A DNA stretch of 64,000 nucleotides, from assembly GCF_026914185.1 (NCBI RefSeq), contig NC_070568.1, positions 5,228,001-5,292,000 of the forward strand, written 5' to 3'. This DNA is from Puccinia triticina. Taxonomy: Eukaryota > Basidiomycota > Pucciniomycetes > Pucciniales > Pucciniaceae. Positions within the stretch are counted from its first letter, which is position 1; each line of letters opens with the position of its first letter. Under the pieces are notes generated by a model that ran no database searches, had not been told where the DNA came from, and saw only the letters and a list, made by a program, of their open reading frames with translations. A program made the position numbers and the translations under genes. Positions 33,200 to 46,111 of this stretch are shown here, piece after piece.

Positions 33200-36100
33200 T
33201 TAATTTTCTTCCTCGATATAGGTTTTGATGTTTTTAAATCGTTTGGTATCGATAATAAATTTTGAGAGTGATTCGAAGGTCGAAGTGTTATCGAGTAAGT
33301 CTTTTATTGAATTTGGATTAATCTTGATTTTATTTGCTATTAATGTTGATCTGAATCTTCTTCTTTGGATTCGATACTTTCTGCAGTCGATAAGATAGTG
33401 TTTGACGGTTTCCGGTGAATGACAAAAGTCGCAATTAGGTGAATCGAGTTTGTCGATATGAAATAAGAAGTCGTTAAGAGGAGAGTGACCCGACCGAAGT
33501 TGGTAAATAGTCGAGCTTAAACCTCTCTCGAGATGATTTAACGCATTAAAAATTTTGATTGGAGAATTCGTGAGTGAAATTTGATTACGGATGATCGACC
33601 GTTTATTCTTTTTGAATTTGAACTTCGACCGGATTAACTGCTGAATGTTTGAAAGCGTCCTAGGTTGTGGATCGAGATCAAATAGTAAATTTCCTTCTGT
33701 GGCGGTTTTAGCAAGCCTATCCACCTTCTCGTTTTCCAGGATATCGACATGCGCCGGACACCAACAAAGCGAGATCGAGAATTGAAGTATTGAAATTAGA
33801 AATTCGAGTTTTTCAAATATCTGAATAAAAACTGATTGATTAGATTTTGATTGAGGTGGAAGACCGATGACTTGAAGGGTGGCCTGATTGTCGCAATAAA
33901 TGCTGATTTGATTCGAAAAAGGTAGATTATTTTTGATGAATTCATTTTTGATCATATCAAGACCGATATTAACCGCTTGAACTTCCGCCTCAAAAGCAGA
34001 AACTTTATCGGAATCGTTTATCCGACAGGAAAATGAAAATTGATTATTGAGAAGGGCCGCCGAAGCTGCTCCTTGATCTGGAATATTCGACCCATCTGTA
34101 AATAATAAGATCTCATTTTTATTCTTTTTCTCAGAAATTTGATTAGTGACAACTCCTTTTGCTTTATCTTTATTAATATTTAGATTGTCGATGTCAATTT
34201 TGAAATTTGACCATGGTGGAATAATGTGTTGTTGGATGGTCTCGAGCGATTGAAAATCGTATTCCGAGATGAAATGTTTGTCGAGAACATTATGGATAGA
34301 CGATCGGTGACTTCGTGGTGTGTTATTGATTTCATTTTGAATAAGGCGTTTAATGGGATGATCGACTGTGGCTGATAATTTTTTACAAAGATATAAATGA
34401 TTCTTTCTTTTTAAAATCTCAAAGAAAGGAATTAGCGGTGAGTCTCTATCGAGGAATTTGCACGGAGTGGTTTTGAAAACCCCCAAAATAACTCTGTTAG
34501 CCTGATTATTTATTTTACCGATGATGTTTTTGACTGATGATTCGTTCCTTTTAGAGGCCCAAACCGGACTTCCATAAAGAACTCGAGAGCAAAGAACACT
34601 AATGATCAAATTACGGGTTTGTTGCAAACCTAATCCAAAAGAACAACGAGATATTCTGTTGAGTTGACTGATTGTGTTGACACCGCACTTTTTGACTTTA
34701 TCCAGGTGGAGTTTGAAAGAGAGGCGAGAGTCAAGAATGACAACGAGGTATTTGACCGTATCCAAACGATTCATTTCAATCTCACCAAGACGAAATGGAC
34801 GAGATTGAATCGATCGGTGAGTGAAAATCATGAAATTTGCTTTCTTCTTATCGAATATTGCATTATGTTTTTTGCCCCAGTCTAACGACCGTTGACCTTC
34901 ACTTTCGAGAACAGAAGTCGCATTTTCGAGTCGATTCTCGGCAACAAAATGGGTAACATCGTCAATAAAGCCCAGGGATATCTTATCCTGGTAAAGATCA
35001 AGTGAGTTACTAATAAGAAGGCCAGAGTTATAGATTATATAAAGAATGGGTGAAAGCGGTGATCCCTGAGGAAGACCACACTTTAGATCAAAGGAAGGGG
35101 AAAGATAATCATCCATCCGAAGCGAGGTTGTGCGATCAGAAAGGATAGAATGAATGATGGCTGCCAGGTATGTCGGGATATTATATTTGGTAAGAGTATC
35201 AATAAGACGATCTTTAATGACCGAAGGGTAAGCAGATTTGACATCCAGAAACAGCGCTGAAACGATCTTATTTTCTCTCCATTTCTGTCGAATCCAGGAT
35301 GAAAGGAAAATATTGGTATCGTCTGTGCATCGATTGGATCTTCCACCAAAATGGCCGTACGCTAAGATGTTACTGTTTTCCGCCCAGAAGGTAATTCTTC
35401 TAGTAAGTAAGCTTTCGAATACTTTCCCCAAACACGATAGTAGTGCTATTGGTCTGTAGGACCCAGGGAGAGCATATGAATCCTTGTCAGCTTTTCGGAT
35501 GATAACCGTAATGGCATGCCTCCAATATTTAGGGAAATAGCCCAGATGAAGACAAGCCGAAAAGAGTTTAATCAGTAAAGGGGTAATGATTTTATTACTC
35601 CAGATTAGAACTTCGTTGGCGATATCGTCATGACCGCATGCTTTTTTTTTTGGAAGCTTAGATATGATATTATTGACTTCAGGGATAGAGATAGCGGGGG
35701 GAAAAAAATAGTTAGCGAAGTCGGGTGGCTGAATATCACTGATGTCACAGTCAATAGGGACTTCCGAAGTCCCTTTAAACAAAAGGTGAGCCTGTTCCTC
35801 TTTAATAGAAGTAAGTTCATCATTTTCATTTAATAGCGGAGCGATGTTACCGTTGCTACTGGGTTTAGTGAATTTATAAGCCTGAAAAATCTGATGATCT
35901 TTACTTTCCGCCAGGAATTTACGCCAGTGGTTTCTTTTTAGCTCGAGTACCTTGTTTTTGAAAACTGCTTGCCAATACTGGTAGCAATCGCTTGCTTGAA
36001 CCGAATGGGCGATCAGCATCCATTTGCGAGCTTGATTCCTTTTATTAGCGATTGGTGCGAGGATGTCATTGTTCCACCACGCTTTGAACTTGACACTGTT

Positions 36101-37096
36101 AATCTTGACTAATTTTTTTTGTTTGTCGACCGAATTTTGAATAGAAAACGTTAGCTTTTTAACAAATACATCAACATCGGCATTATTTAACAACGGACTA
36201 TCAGTCAGCTCATGTACATTTGTCGACAAATCATTACAAAATTTTTCAATATTCAGGCGCTTGAGATCAACAGATAACCGAGTAACTGGGATAGGATGGG
36301 GATTAAAATTAAGTTGAAGAACAATTGATTGATGATCTGAACCAAAATTAACCGAAGAAGTACAGCAAGATTGGATGAATTTAATAGCGTTAAAGTTGCT
36401 CCAGGTAAGATCGATCACCGTAGCGCTGGTTCTTCTATTTTTGAAGGTAGGAACGCCTTTTTCAGAAACGATCTTGAAACCGTTCCGACCACATGTTTTG
36501 ATCAAATCTTTCGACTGTTGATGTGTGTGTTTGTAATTGGAAGGATTCCACGATCAATGATGGAGATTAGAATCCATGAAGATGAAGGAAGGGATATGTC
36601 GATTATTATGGAGATTCAACCATTCGGTAAGTTGATTGATGCCTTCAAAAGTTCTCGGGGGATTATAGAGATTGATAAGACGGATTTTTTTAATTTTTTC
36701 ATGGTTAATTGATAGATCAATAGCTGATAAAAGTCGAGAACCGCCTCCAAGAAGCTGAATCTCGGCCGAAGAGAAGGATTTGTCAAAGAAAAAACATGTA
36801 CGATGTTTATTATTGTAGTCAGCCGGGGAATGATTGGCATCGAGCACGCATGTCCAGTTGCTATAATGTGGAAGTTTCAACGTGTGTGGATTAATCCACG
36901 GCTCTTGAAGAACTAGGATTGAGAAGTTTGAGTCTGAGTTGAGCGCATTCGAGGTGACTTCGAAAGAGTTGTGACAGTTTAACTGGAGGATTTTGAAAAT
37001 AGGTGAAAACGACTCGGAAGACGAAGATACTGAAGGAGCCGAATTGTTACCGAGAGGGGGTTGTTGGTGAGGATACAAAGGGTTGTGACTAATCAT
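33200..37096 (-). pseudogene. LINE ORF2: endonuclease, RT, RNase H (one in-frame stop)
   Basis: The frame starts at 37096 and runs to 33200, interrupted by one in-frame TGA at 36554-36556. The N-terminal AP-type endonuclease has LQLNCHNS, LVLQEPWINP, LYNPPR and FMDSNLHH; the stop follows directly, and SWNPSNYKH continues in frame. RT motifs are YRPIALLSCLGK, LFLDVKSAYPSV, GLPQGSPLSPILY and FIDD, where most elements have a YADD- or FADD-type motif. RNase H has LLFTDGSN, AFEAEVQAV and IYCDNQ. A terminal C-x2-C..H..C motif is at CDFCHSPETVKHYLIDC. Confidence 0.9.
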
Positions 37097-38415
37097 TGAT
37101 TAATGATATTACGACGAAAATTCTTTGTTTTAAGAGGACACTTAAGACTCAAGGGGGAGTGGTAAAACCGAACATTATCATCGTCAAATTCAGATGAGGG
37201 GTACAATTTCTTTTCATACTGAATACATTTCACACATTTCTCACTACCTACATCAGACTGACAGTCTTTCGAATTGTGGGGGTCACCACAATGTTTACAA
37301 AGAGGAGTGTTCTTACAAATTTGAGCGGTATGTCCGATTTCTAAGCATTGGAAACATTGAAGTGGAGATTTCTTATAGTGGGCACCGGTTAATGGTAAGT
37401 AATTAAAAAAAAGACTACCTTTTTCAATCTTACGAGCAAGATCTTTGTCAAAGAAATTGACAATTAAAGATCCATGAGATTTTTTGTTAGCTTGTGGATT
37501 GCCAAGCCATCGAGCACTCTGGATGTGGTCTGGGTGAATGTTGTTCTCTCTGCATAACTCAGCGAGAGTAGCCTTGTTGGATGGGGTGAAAGAGATTGGG
37601 ACCGAATGAAGAATAACCGGAAATGTCGAGGCAGGAGTAACAAGAGTAGGGTCACACAAGTGTGTCCACTCATGCTTGTGCTCTAGCAGCCAATTAGCTG
37701 CAAACCGTGTCTGAGTGAAAAATTTGAAGTCACCCGACGGTAATTATCGGGCTGCTCCTTTGACTTTGATGGTTGAACCATCCGCTGTAACAGCTTCAAT
37801 GTCTTTAAGAACTTCATTTACTTTATTAGTGATCTCCAAAGGAGACATCTGGAAAAATGGACGAGAGTCCGGGATCGACTTGCGAATGATAAAAAAAGCA
37901 GGTTTAAATTCATTCAAAACCCTATTCGAAGGGGGAGAACGAACAGCAACCGAGTGAGGGACTATCGGAGTGTTCTTTTTCGTGGTTGAAGCCCAGGACG
38001 GGCCATTTTTAGGTTCTGAACGGACCACAGAGCTAATCGACTTCTCCATAGAGTCTAATCTCTGTGTGATCTTCTCCACCATGGAGAGAGTTTGAACGCA
38101 AGCGATCTTCTCAATCGCTAAGAGAGGGGATAAGGTTTTAACCTTCTCAGCATTTATGAAAATACTACCATCTGTGTTGGGATGGGCAAAGATCTCCGCG
38201 ATCGCAGCCAAAAAACCAGGCTCAGGGTTCTGGGGATTATGACGGGACTCAGTGAGGGGAGGGTTACTAGAGAAATCCGACTGGGTCGGGGTTTGAGAAC
38301 GGTCAAGAGCGGACTGGTCAAGAGACGAACCAGAGGACATAACATCCTCCATCTCTATAGTTTTCGACCAGCCATCCTGATCGGCCCGAGGACCATTAAG
38401 GTTCCTGGGAGGCAT
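37093..38415 (-). pseudogene. LINE ORF1: CCHC nucleic-acid-binding protein (one in-frame stop)
   Basis: The frame starts at MPPRNLNG (38415) and runs to 37093, broken by one in-frame TAA at 37744-37746. The N-terminal half is Ser/Pro-rich with a helical stretch. The C-terminal half has an RRM-like part and two zinc knuckles (CFQCLEIGHTAQIC and CKHCGDPHNSKDC). Its TGA overlaps the ORF2 ATG (ATGA), which suggests translation of ORF2 by termination and restart. Confidence 0.85.
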
Positions 38416-38673
38416 GTTGTTGGCTACACGAGCCGAATAAGGTAAAAACCTTGTGCTTTTTTTGGGAGGGTCGGAGAACTCAATCTTTAAAGTTTCGGAT
38501 GTAAGAAGGGGAGGATGGGGAAAGAGGTAAAGTTAAGAGGAAGGAACCAATAACGATGAACAGGGAGATAAGATGATGATACTTTTGGTGATACTTTATT
38601 TTTATTTTTAGGATTTTTGATGTTTGGATGTTTTGAAGGGTGGTCGGTTTTTGGTGGTTGATGTTGAGTTTTC

Positions 38674-38687
38674 CCCAGTTTTTCCTT
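38674..38687. repeat. LINE target duplication, right copy
   Basis: CCCAGTTTTTCCTT, an exact copy of 32673-32686; it marks the 5' end of the LINE. Confidence 0.85.
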
Positions 38688-39222
38688 ATCGTCTGGATGT
38701 AGCGGCAGGGTACTTTTATAGCCAAAGACCCTGCCTTGCTCGTCGTGTTCCCTTTTTCTTCACTCTTTTCATGCATACAGCCATGTACATCAGCTTTCAC
38801 GCGCATTTCAGCATACCTTTCACAGCTTTCACACTTGCCCACCCACCGTGAGCCCCGCCGCACCCATTCCTTCCTGCTACTGTCCGAAAATTTTGTCATC
38901 CCCGGCCAGCATTGGCGTCAACAGTCAACCAAAGGCTTTCGAGGACTCTCTCCAGTAAGTGTCTCTGCCTCCCCCATTTCTATGCAACTTCTTCGGTACG
39001 GGTCTATTCCAAAGAGCAGCTCGCGATGGTCTTTGGCTCCACATGAGACTCCGTATTCACGAACCTCTTGGGTTGGATACTCTCCAGTCCAGAGGACAGT
39101 TGCTATATATACTTTTCTCTCTGTTTGAGGTCTATGTGATTGGGTTGAAAAACCTTGAAAGATGATCATATACCATAGTTGACGAGATACATCTGTTGAT
39201 TTTCTAGGTAAAAAACACTTTA
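38688..39222 (+). promoter_or_regulatory. DPH6 upstream region
   Basis: This is about 535 bases between the LINE and the DPH6 start. It is pyrimidine-rich (CTTCACTCTTTTC, CTTTCACAGC), which is common in fungal promoters and leaders. A short ORF on + (38736-39128) is not conserved in character. The LINE now separates this stretch from the other half of the old divergent spacer. Confidence 0.4.
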
Positions 39223-42096
39223 ATGAAGGTCGTTGGACTCCTCAGCGGCGGAAAAGATAGCTGTTATAACTTGTGTCACTGTGTCAAGAATGGACATGAC
39301 ATTGTCGCACTAGCGACTCTGGGTCCGGAGGCAGGAACAGGTGCAGTTCCTTCCTTCCCTCTTGTTACGTATACCATGGTGCTTGTAGATTGACGACCAC
39401 GTATCTTGTCCTAGATGAACTTGATTCGTATCTCTATCAAACCGTGGGGCAAGATGGAATCCACCTTGTGGCCGAAGCCCTCCGGCTCCCATTACATCGC
39501 CAAACAATCAAAGGCACTGCGCTGGAACTCGGATCTGAGTATGGATCCCGGTCCCACAAGGGATTGATGAAGGGCGTAGAGGGTGATGAGACCGAAGACA
39601 TGTACAATTTATTGAATCGGGTCAAGGTGTGGCTCATATTGCGGATTCCTAGTTGTTGTAGTCTCGCTATTCCGAATCCGATGAAATTTTATCATATTGT
39701 TCTAACAACCACTACACCTTGCCCATCCTTTGTGTGACATCGCTATTATACAGTCCATCTACCCGGAGATCACTGCTGTCTCCGTTGGTGCAATACTGTC
39801 CAGCTATCAACGCGTTCGAGTGGAGTATGTGTGGGTGGTTAAGGTTTTTTTTCTTCTTTTTCTTCTTCTTTTTGGCTCACAAGTACCGCCATCTGAGCTC
39901 ATCATCACACGATCCAGATGCCAACGTCTCGGTTTGACAGTGCTTGCCTTCCTATGGCAGAGGGATCAGGCAGAGCTATTGCGTGAGATGGTTGGAGCAC
40001 CTGTCGAATCGGTGCTGATCAAGGTTGCCGGTGCTGGCCTGATGCCTAGCCATTTAGGCAAGAGTCTTGCCGAAATGGAGCCCATCTTGACCAGCTTGGT
40101 AGGTATATCTTTCCTCAATCTGAAGGCTTTGAGTTTTCTCATCCTCCGAACCGTTGACGCTCTTTTCGTTGGTCGGGCAGAATAGCAAGTACGGGGTGCA
40201 CGTGTGTGGGGAAGGAGGGGAGTACGAAACCTACACGCTTGATTGTCCGCTGTTTTACAGCAGGATCTCACTGTGAGCTCGATACCTTTCCCCCTTCGCA
40301 CAACTCACGAGGCTCATTCCAGAGGAGCTTATGCACGCGCTATAAGGGAGAAAACGTTCCTCGCTCATCATGATGAAAGTTCAAATATCGCGCCGGTGGC
40401 ATATTTGCGCTTACTATCGGCCAAACTGTCTCCGAAAACAAACAGCGCACCCAATTTGGATGCGGTGACCGTACCTCCATTATTTGACTCGGAGTCACTC
40501 GAGATAATGCATGAGGTTGGATCACACCAAGTAAGTAACACCTTTTCTGGTGTTCTACTGAAAGCTCCTGGTCTCCAGCCCATTGTTACGGGTACCTTTA
40601 GGTCCAGTCGCTTGAGTCCATCCATACAAGCCTCCGCGAGACTACAAGCAGACAATCGAGTGTCTCCATGTGCGGTGACTGGGTGGTCATAGCTTCAATA
40701 TTCGGTGCGATTTCGTCACTGCCATTCAATCAAATTGAACAGACCTTAGAAAATGAAGTCAAGGAGGTTTTTAATCATCTCGAAGGTAAAGCACATCATT
40801 CATAACCAAATTCGATGTGCCGCTAACCCCCTCGCACAATTGACCATCATTATCTAGTACTTCTTGCCAAATCGTCTCTCACCTTCGTGGACATTGCTCA
40901 CATCAACCTTCACTTAAGTTCCATGACGTATTTCTCCGAGGTCAATCGTGTTTATACTACAAAATTCGGGACATCACCCCCCACAAGGGCTTGTGTTGCA
41001 AATATTCTTCCTGGGAACGCCCGGGTTATGCTCGACGCTGTTGCACGGCGGCCAGCCAATAATCCTAACCACCAAGCCAGAGTGGCCTTGCATGTACAGA
41101 GTCGGTCATATTGGGCTCCAGCAAACATAGGTCCGTATTCACAGGCAGTAATGGTTAGCTTACAATGACTTGTTGCGATTTGACTTCGGCGGAATAGCAC
41201 TAATGCGGACCATGCCGTTCACAAACAGGTGGGATCCAAGATCTTTGTCTCGGGCCAAATTGGTCTAATACCGGCAACTTTAACTTTCCCTTCGCCATCA
41301 TCATTCTTGGAAGAAGCTACTCTGTCGCTTCAACACGCTCGACGTATTCTGGCCACTTTCCAGGGCCCACAATCGATCGAGAGCATTATCTGTTACATGG
41401 TAGACATTTCCCATCTTGAGCAGGCTAGGATGGTCTGGCAACATACCAACTCACTCTACGACAAAGACATTCCAGTCTTGTTCCTCGAGGTATCGGAGTT
41501 GCCTAAGGATGCACTGGTTGAATGGCAGCTTGTAGCAGGAATACATCAGAGCCAAGGTGATCAAGATGAGGATGAACATACATCTAGCGGCCTCGAGTAC
41601 ATTTCTGGTAGCCAACCCGCATTTCATGGATGCCATTCCAAACCCTCCCAGGCCCTTACGGTCATTGGCACAGCTACAAAAGGTCTTTCGCATGATTTCC
41701 CTCTTCTGTTGATAGCATAAATAAATCCAACCTGCTTTAGTGACTGATGAGTACATCTTATTCTCAGATCCAGTCATTCGTATGCAGTTGCCTCGACACC
41801 ATCCAACATACATCCGTGGGTTCTACACCTCACGAATCTCTGCCAGTGAAGGTAGGTATTGAACTTCAGGCGCAGTATTCACACAAGTTGTTCTTAGTCA
41901 ATTGATTTTTTCCTCATGTTCTTTTCCGTTACCGAATATTCTCGAAGCGGAAAGAAGGATCAAAGCTACTTTTGATTTCAGACAGGAGGAGGTTGGCGAC
42001 TTTGCCATGAGCTTAACTTGTGCGAACTCGATCGGCCTAAATACCGGTCCGGCTGATTTGGAGATCGGATTTTACATGATGGGCTTTCTTTTATAG
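39223..42096 (+). CDS. DPH6: diphthine-ammonia ligase with C-terminal RidA domains
   Basis: It catalyses the last, ATP-dependent amidation step of diphthamide synthesis on elongation factor 2 in the cytosol. Exons by phase: 39223-39340, 39415-39626, 39754-39830, 39918-40098, 40181-40272, 40323-40530, 40602-40785, 40858-41153 and 41229 to about 41550; the final exons up to 42096 are uncertain. The PP-loop is at the very start (MKVVGLLSGGKDSCYN). Further ATP-pyrophosphatase motifs are ELDSYLYQTVGQ, AVSVGAILSSYQR, VCQRLGLTVLAFLW and CGEGGEYETYTLDCPLF. The second half has two RidA/YjgF-like units (FVDIAHINLHLSSMTYF, ANIGPYSQAV; GSKIFVSGQIGLIP), the usual layout of fungal DPH6. No break is seen in the first nine exons. 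Confidence 0.9.
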
Positions 42097-42824
42097 TATT
42101 ACCCCAATTATACCGATGCCTGTATTTGCTATCCCGACTGGGTTATATTCAGCACCTAAAGGATTGAATCCCTGCACCTAAGAGTATTTTAGGCTTGTAA
42201 AGGTATGTCGAGAAAATGTTTCCGGCAGAATTATGGTTCAACCGACTTGAGCGTGTATCTGGCAGGCTACTGCTCTCCTTAACACTCATTGGCCTTTGTC
42301 ACAGCATCTGACAGCTAGGAAAAGTTCAATATCAGGTCAGTGATAACGTGCGATGAACGTCACCAATACCACAATTACCAACACCACAATTACCAATACC
42401 ACAACTACCAATACCACAATTACCAATACCACAGTTCAAGGAATTGATACATGCGAACATGGTTTCTCAGTTCTTAGCCTCACATGCTGTTCAGAATCTG
42501 GGCAATGAAATCATATTCGGTTATAAATTCTGGGTGATGTTATGCAACTGATGTTGGTAAATGTATATGTTTTTAAATATTATCCCACATGGTGCTGGAT
42601 TAAAGCTCCCGGCTATTAAATGCTACGAGTGGAAGAACCCCAAATGAAAATATTTCGAGTCTTCTAACGGACGGCAAGAGTCACGCTGAAAAATATAAGC
42701 ACATCGATTGCGATGACGAACCGGAAGAAAGTTGGTCAAATTTCAATGCCCCAATCTAGCCATTGTCAAAAACCGAACCAGAGGGTCAGAAATGCGCACT
42801 TTTCTTAGTGATGAAGTGTTGTGT
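42097..42824. other. intergenic between DPH6 and a secreted-protein gene
   Basis: These are the converging 3' ends of two genes. Apart from a short tandem repeat (42360-42436) nothing is seen. Confidence 0.6.
42360..42436. repeat. 15-bp tandem repeat
   Basis: About five copies of ACCAATACCACAATT with small changes; a minisatellite in the 3' spacer. Confidence 0.85.
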
Positions 42825-44690
42825 CTACTCACGCTGACCATGAGCTCTGAGGTACTTCCTTAGTAGGTAGGTTGCCGTGTGTTCCACTGTTGGATTTTCG
42901 ATGAACTTTTGGGAGAAGTATCTTATCAATTCTTTTTGATTATCTCCTAATTTCCAAGTTGGGTATGGGGATGTAACTTCGATGCTCCCGAAAATCGGTA
43001 AGCTATCTTTAGGATCAAAGATTTCATTCTTCAGCCAGTCCAACCAAATTGCTTGAGACTCATTCATAAATTCTGTTTTGTCATATAACTGCATCGCGAA
43101 CTGATGACGCTGGTGTATTTCTAAGAGCAACGTCTTGTACAGCTTTTGAATCTTCCTATGTTCCTGAACAAGAAGTGTCTTAGCCGCTAAAACCCTTACT
43201 ATCTTACGGGCGGGACTTGGATAGGGTAACCGTATCGCAGGTTCCATCATTCCAAGGGGTAGATCTGGGTGTATAGGTGACAGCTTTGTGCCGCGAGGGT
43301 AACGTCGAGGTTTTCGGGAGCAATGGAATTCCTTTTTATTGACGTCACGACAAACACTTTCGTAATTCTTATTCAGAAGGGTTGATGCCTCGAAAGACTT
43401 GGACCGACGGAACTGGTTTGATGGGTCATGCAGTGGCTGATTATCCAGTTGATGTGATCCAACTAGCACCGGCTCCAAAGGGACCGAAGATGAACCACTG
43501 GTAGCGCTACCCGACGGACTAGACGGGTTTGAGTCACTGCCCAGGGAAGGTTGAACGATTGCTGCAAAGTGATCAAATTCAAACGAGTACGATCGACTCT
43601 TCAGCTAACTCTTTCTCAGACCACAGCAAGCGACGAGAAGACGAACCTTGATCGCTTTGACTATTGGGCAGGGCTGGCGACATCGAACCATGATAGTGTT
43701 GGAGAAGCAAATCTACCAAATCTGAAAGTCTTTCGAGTAAGCCGATTGAGAAGTGACACATTAGGATGGCACCAACTCACTGAAATTTGAGCCTTCATCA
43801 GCTGGAGTATTAAAGAAGTGCGGTGAATTTTTATGAGAGCCTTCGGAAATTCCGGTCTGCTCTTGACTGTATCTGGTCCCTGTGAGTGGATTCAGTGGAA
43901 CTTCTTGCGGGGGCGAGGAGCCAGCGGCGAAACGATCGGATAACGCTGAAGACCCTTCCACCATAGGTTGTAACAGGGAAAGAAGTCGATCTGGGGAGGC
44001 CTCCCCAGCCCGCTGCCAGTGTAGCTCGAGTGGAGTTTTTCCGCTAAGATGTTTTGGCGACCAGGCCAATATATCAGCGTCTGTTGGCCAAAGCTCCGCT
44101 GGGAAGTCGCCCCACCACATCAAGATCAACTGTGTTAGTTAACTCTTTCTCAGACTACAGGAAGCATCCAGAAGACTAACCTTGATGACTTTGACTATTG
44201 GATAGGACTGGCGTCATAAACCCGTCATGATGTGGGAAAAGTGATTCGATCAAATCTGAAGGTTTTTCGAGTAAGCTGATTTGCAAGTGACAAAATAGGG
44301 TAGCCCTAACTCACTGAAATTAGAGACGTCATCAGCTGGAGTGTTTGAGAAGTACGGCAGATTTGTAAAAGGGCCTGCGGAGATTTCGGTCTGCTCTTCA
44401 GTATGTTTGGTCTCTGCTAGTGGATTCAGTGGCAAGAAAGACGAGGAGCCAGCGGCGAAACGGTCGGGTAGGGCTGAAGACCCTGCCATCATAGGTTGTA
44501 ACAGGGAACGCATATCGTGTCGAGTTTCTCTGATAGGAGATTGCTGCGAGAAGCCGTCGATGGTATCGGCAGCTGTTGGCCAACGCTCCGATGGGAAGGC
44601 ATCCCACCAGTTGTTTTCCACGAGCGTCTGTGTTGCAAGTATTGATGAAGTGCACCATCCTAAGGGGAGCAGGAGACTGAGAGCAACCAT
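42825..44690 (-). CDS. secreted protein with internal exon duplication
   Basis: Five exons by phase: 44690-44315, 44255-44181, 44098-43781, 43721-43647 and 43561-42825. The product is 526 aa. The signal peptide is residues 1-~20 (MVALSLLLPLGWCTSS). Exons 1-2 and 3-4 are duplicates: both carry a Trp-Pro-Thr motif (ERWPTAADT / ELWPTDADI), SLLQPM.. GSSALxDRFAAGSS, PLNPL, and SNF before the junction, then a 25-codon exon ending NSQSxQ. The introns are duplicated as well. Exon 3 uses an acceptor inside the former exon (TTCCCAG at about 44105-44099), so its first motif (WWGDFP) is now intronic. The last exon is basic and helical (RKIQKLYKTLLLEIHQRHQ) without a known fold. It is probably a rust-specific secreted or effector-type protein. 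Confidence 0.8.
43560..44690. repeat. tandem genomic duplication of two exons plus introns
   Basis: Block A (about 44140-44660) and block B (about 43600-44120) align along exon, intron (CTAACTCTTTCTCAGAC) and exon again. Exon 3 has a Ser/Pro insertion and loses the first codons. The duplication is tandem and in the same orientation. Confidence 0.85.
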
Positions 44691-46111
44691 TTTGCAAGTA
44701 GAAGGAATCAGGACCCGATGGATATCGATTTTTGGCAAGAGAAATTGTCTGAGAAAACGGAATCCGGAATATCCATACAAAATATTGTTTCCGAGGGCCG
44801 GCGAAGGGTACCCCATGTTGGTATGTAATAGAACTTGCCATAGTCGTGGATTCAGAGTGAAACAAGTTGTGGCACCTTAAGCCAAGATCACACGCGTTGT
44901 TTTGTAGTGGAGTCACCTGACAGGGGGACATCAGGGGCGTGCTTTAAATCTTACACTTGTTTGCGAACCCTGCAAACTTCGCCCCCCCCCCCTTTTTTTG
45001 AGTGGAGTTGGCATACGGCATTGCACACTACGAATGTTCATTTAGGTTTATAGAGTAAACATTACTCGTAGCTTGCACGTGCTACGGCTACTCACTGCCG
45101 TAATGGTGATTCCGCGCCCCCTTACCACGATCCGACCTGATCCGACTTGAAGTTTGGAAACTTGGAAACAACTCAGCTCACCTCTCAAACACCTCAATAC
45201 GGCTTAGGCTATAGGGCTACGGCCGAGGGCAGAGTGAGGCAGCGTTAGGCCTGTTGATAATGAAACTCACCCTTCAATGCGCTCACTTTTGGACGGGGCT
45301 ATCCAGGAATAGCCAGGAATCCCTTCCGTTTTTGTGGACTGTGGAACTTTCAATTGTGCATTATGAACTTGGCTCACCCGGGACTTGGGTACCTATACTC
45401 GGGTCTTATTAATTCAGGCATGCCGCAAGCAGCCAAGCTATCGACTTGTAGAATTAATGTACATTGAAGGCTGTTTCAAAGTCCCAAAACCACCCCGCAT
45501 CGTCATCGGACTAGTAGCGAGTACGAAGCCAAACACGTAGGAAGAATTTAGAGAGGTGGGGAACCACGAAAAAGGAAAAGGAAATTAAGAAAACAGGAAA
45601 ATAAAACAACTATGTAAAGTTGTTATAACGAGGAACAGCCGCAGTAATCGATGGCAGGATAAGCTTTGGAATTCCCCAATACCCGCTCCTAGCCCCATCC
45701 CACCGCTAATGTGTGGGTTTGCCTGGCTGAGTGGCATGGTTGGTGCCACATGAGTCTCCGGCTGGTAGCTGCCGTTGGAGGGCTGTATTGGTGTCACCGG
45801 CTAGAGTCGGAAGTAAGAAGGGCGCCGGTAGGCCTACCAACCCGCGGGCCGTCCTATGATGATCTCCCCATGGCCTGGGTCCTGATGCCGATGGGTCTTC
45901 GGGATTCGGTATTGGCAGTCCTAAGCCTCAGCCTGTAACAACATTAAAAGCCAGAAATAGGGTGGGAACGACAGGTGAAATCAAAGAAAGGCGTTGTTTG
46001 GATGCTAGGGAGTGATAAAAATGAAAAGAATCTAGAAGCAAGGGAAAAAGGGACCATGTCGTTGTACGGGATGAGCTAGATAGAAAAGAAACTAGTTTAT
46101 GGATGACAAGG
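44691..46111. other. intergenic
   Basis: 44691-44935 is the upstream region of the secreted gene. A C run followed by T run lies at about 44983-44998. No gene is supported between 45000 and 46111; the 45585-45938 ORFs are on opposite strands and lack coding character. Confidence 0.5.

Larger units (their letters stand above)
32687..38673 (-). mobile_element. full-length non-LTR retrotransposon (LINE), I/Tad-like
   Basis: It lies on the minus strand and is about 6.0 kb. The T run at 32685-32716 is its poly(A) tail. A 14-bp target duplication flanks it. It carries ORF1 (CCHC protein) and ORF2 (endonuclease, RT, RNase H, terminal Cys-His), the layout of the I/Tad group. The 3' untranslated region is about 480 bases. 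Each ORF has one in-frame stop and no other break, so it decayed only recently. It sits in the divergent spacer between the WW gene and DPH6. Confidence 0.93.
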
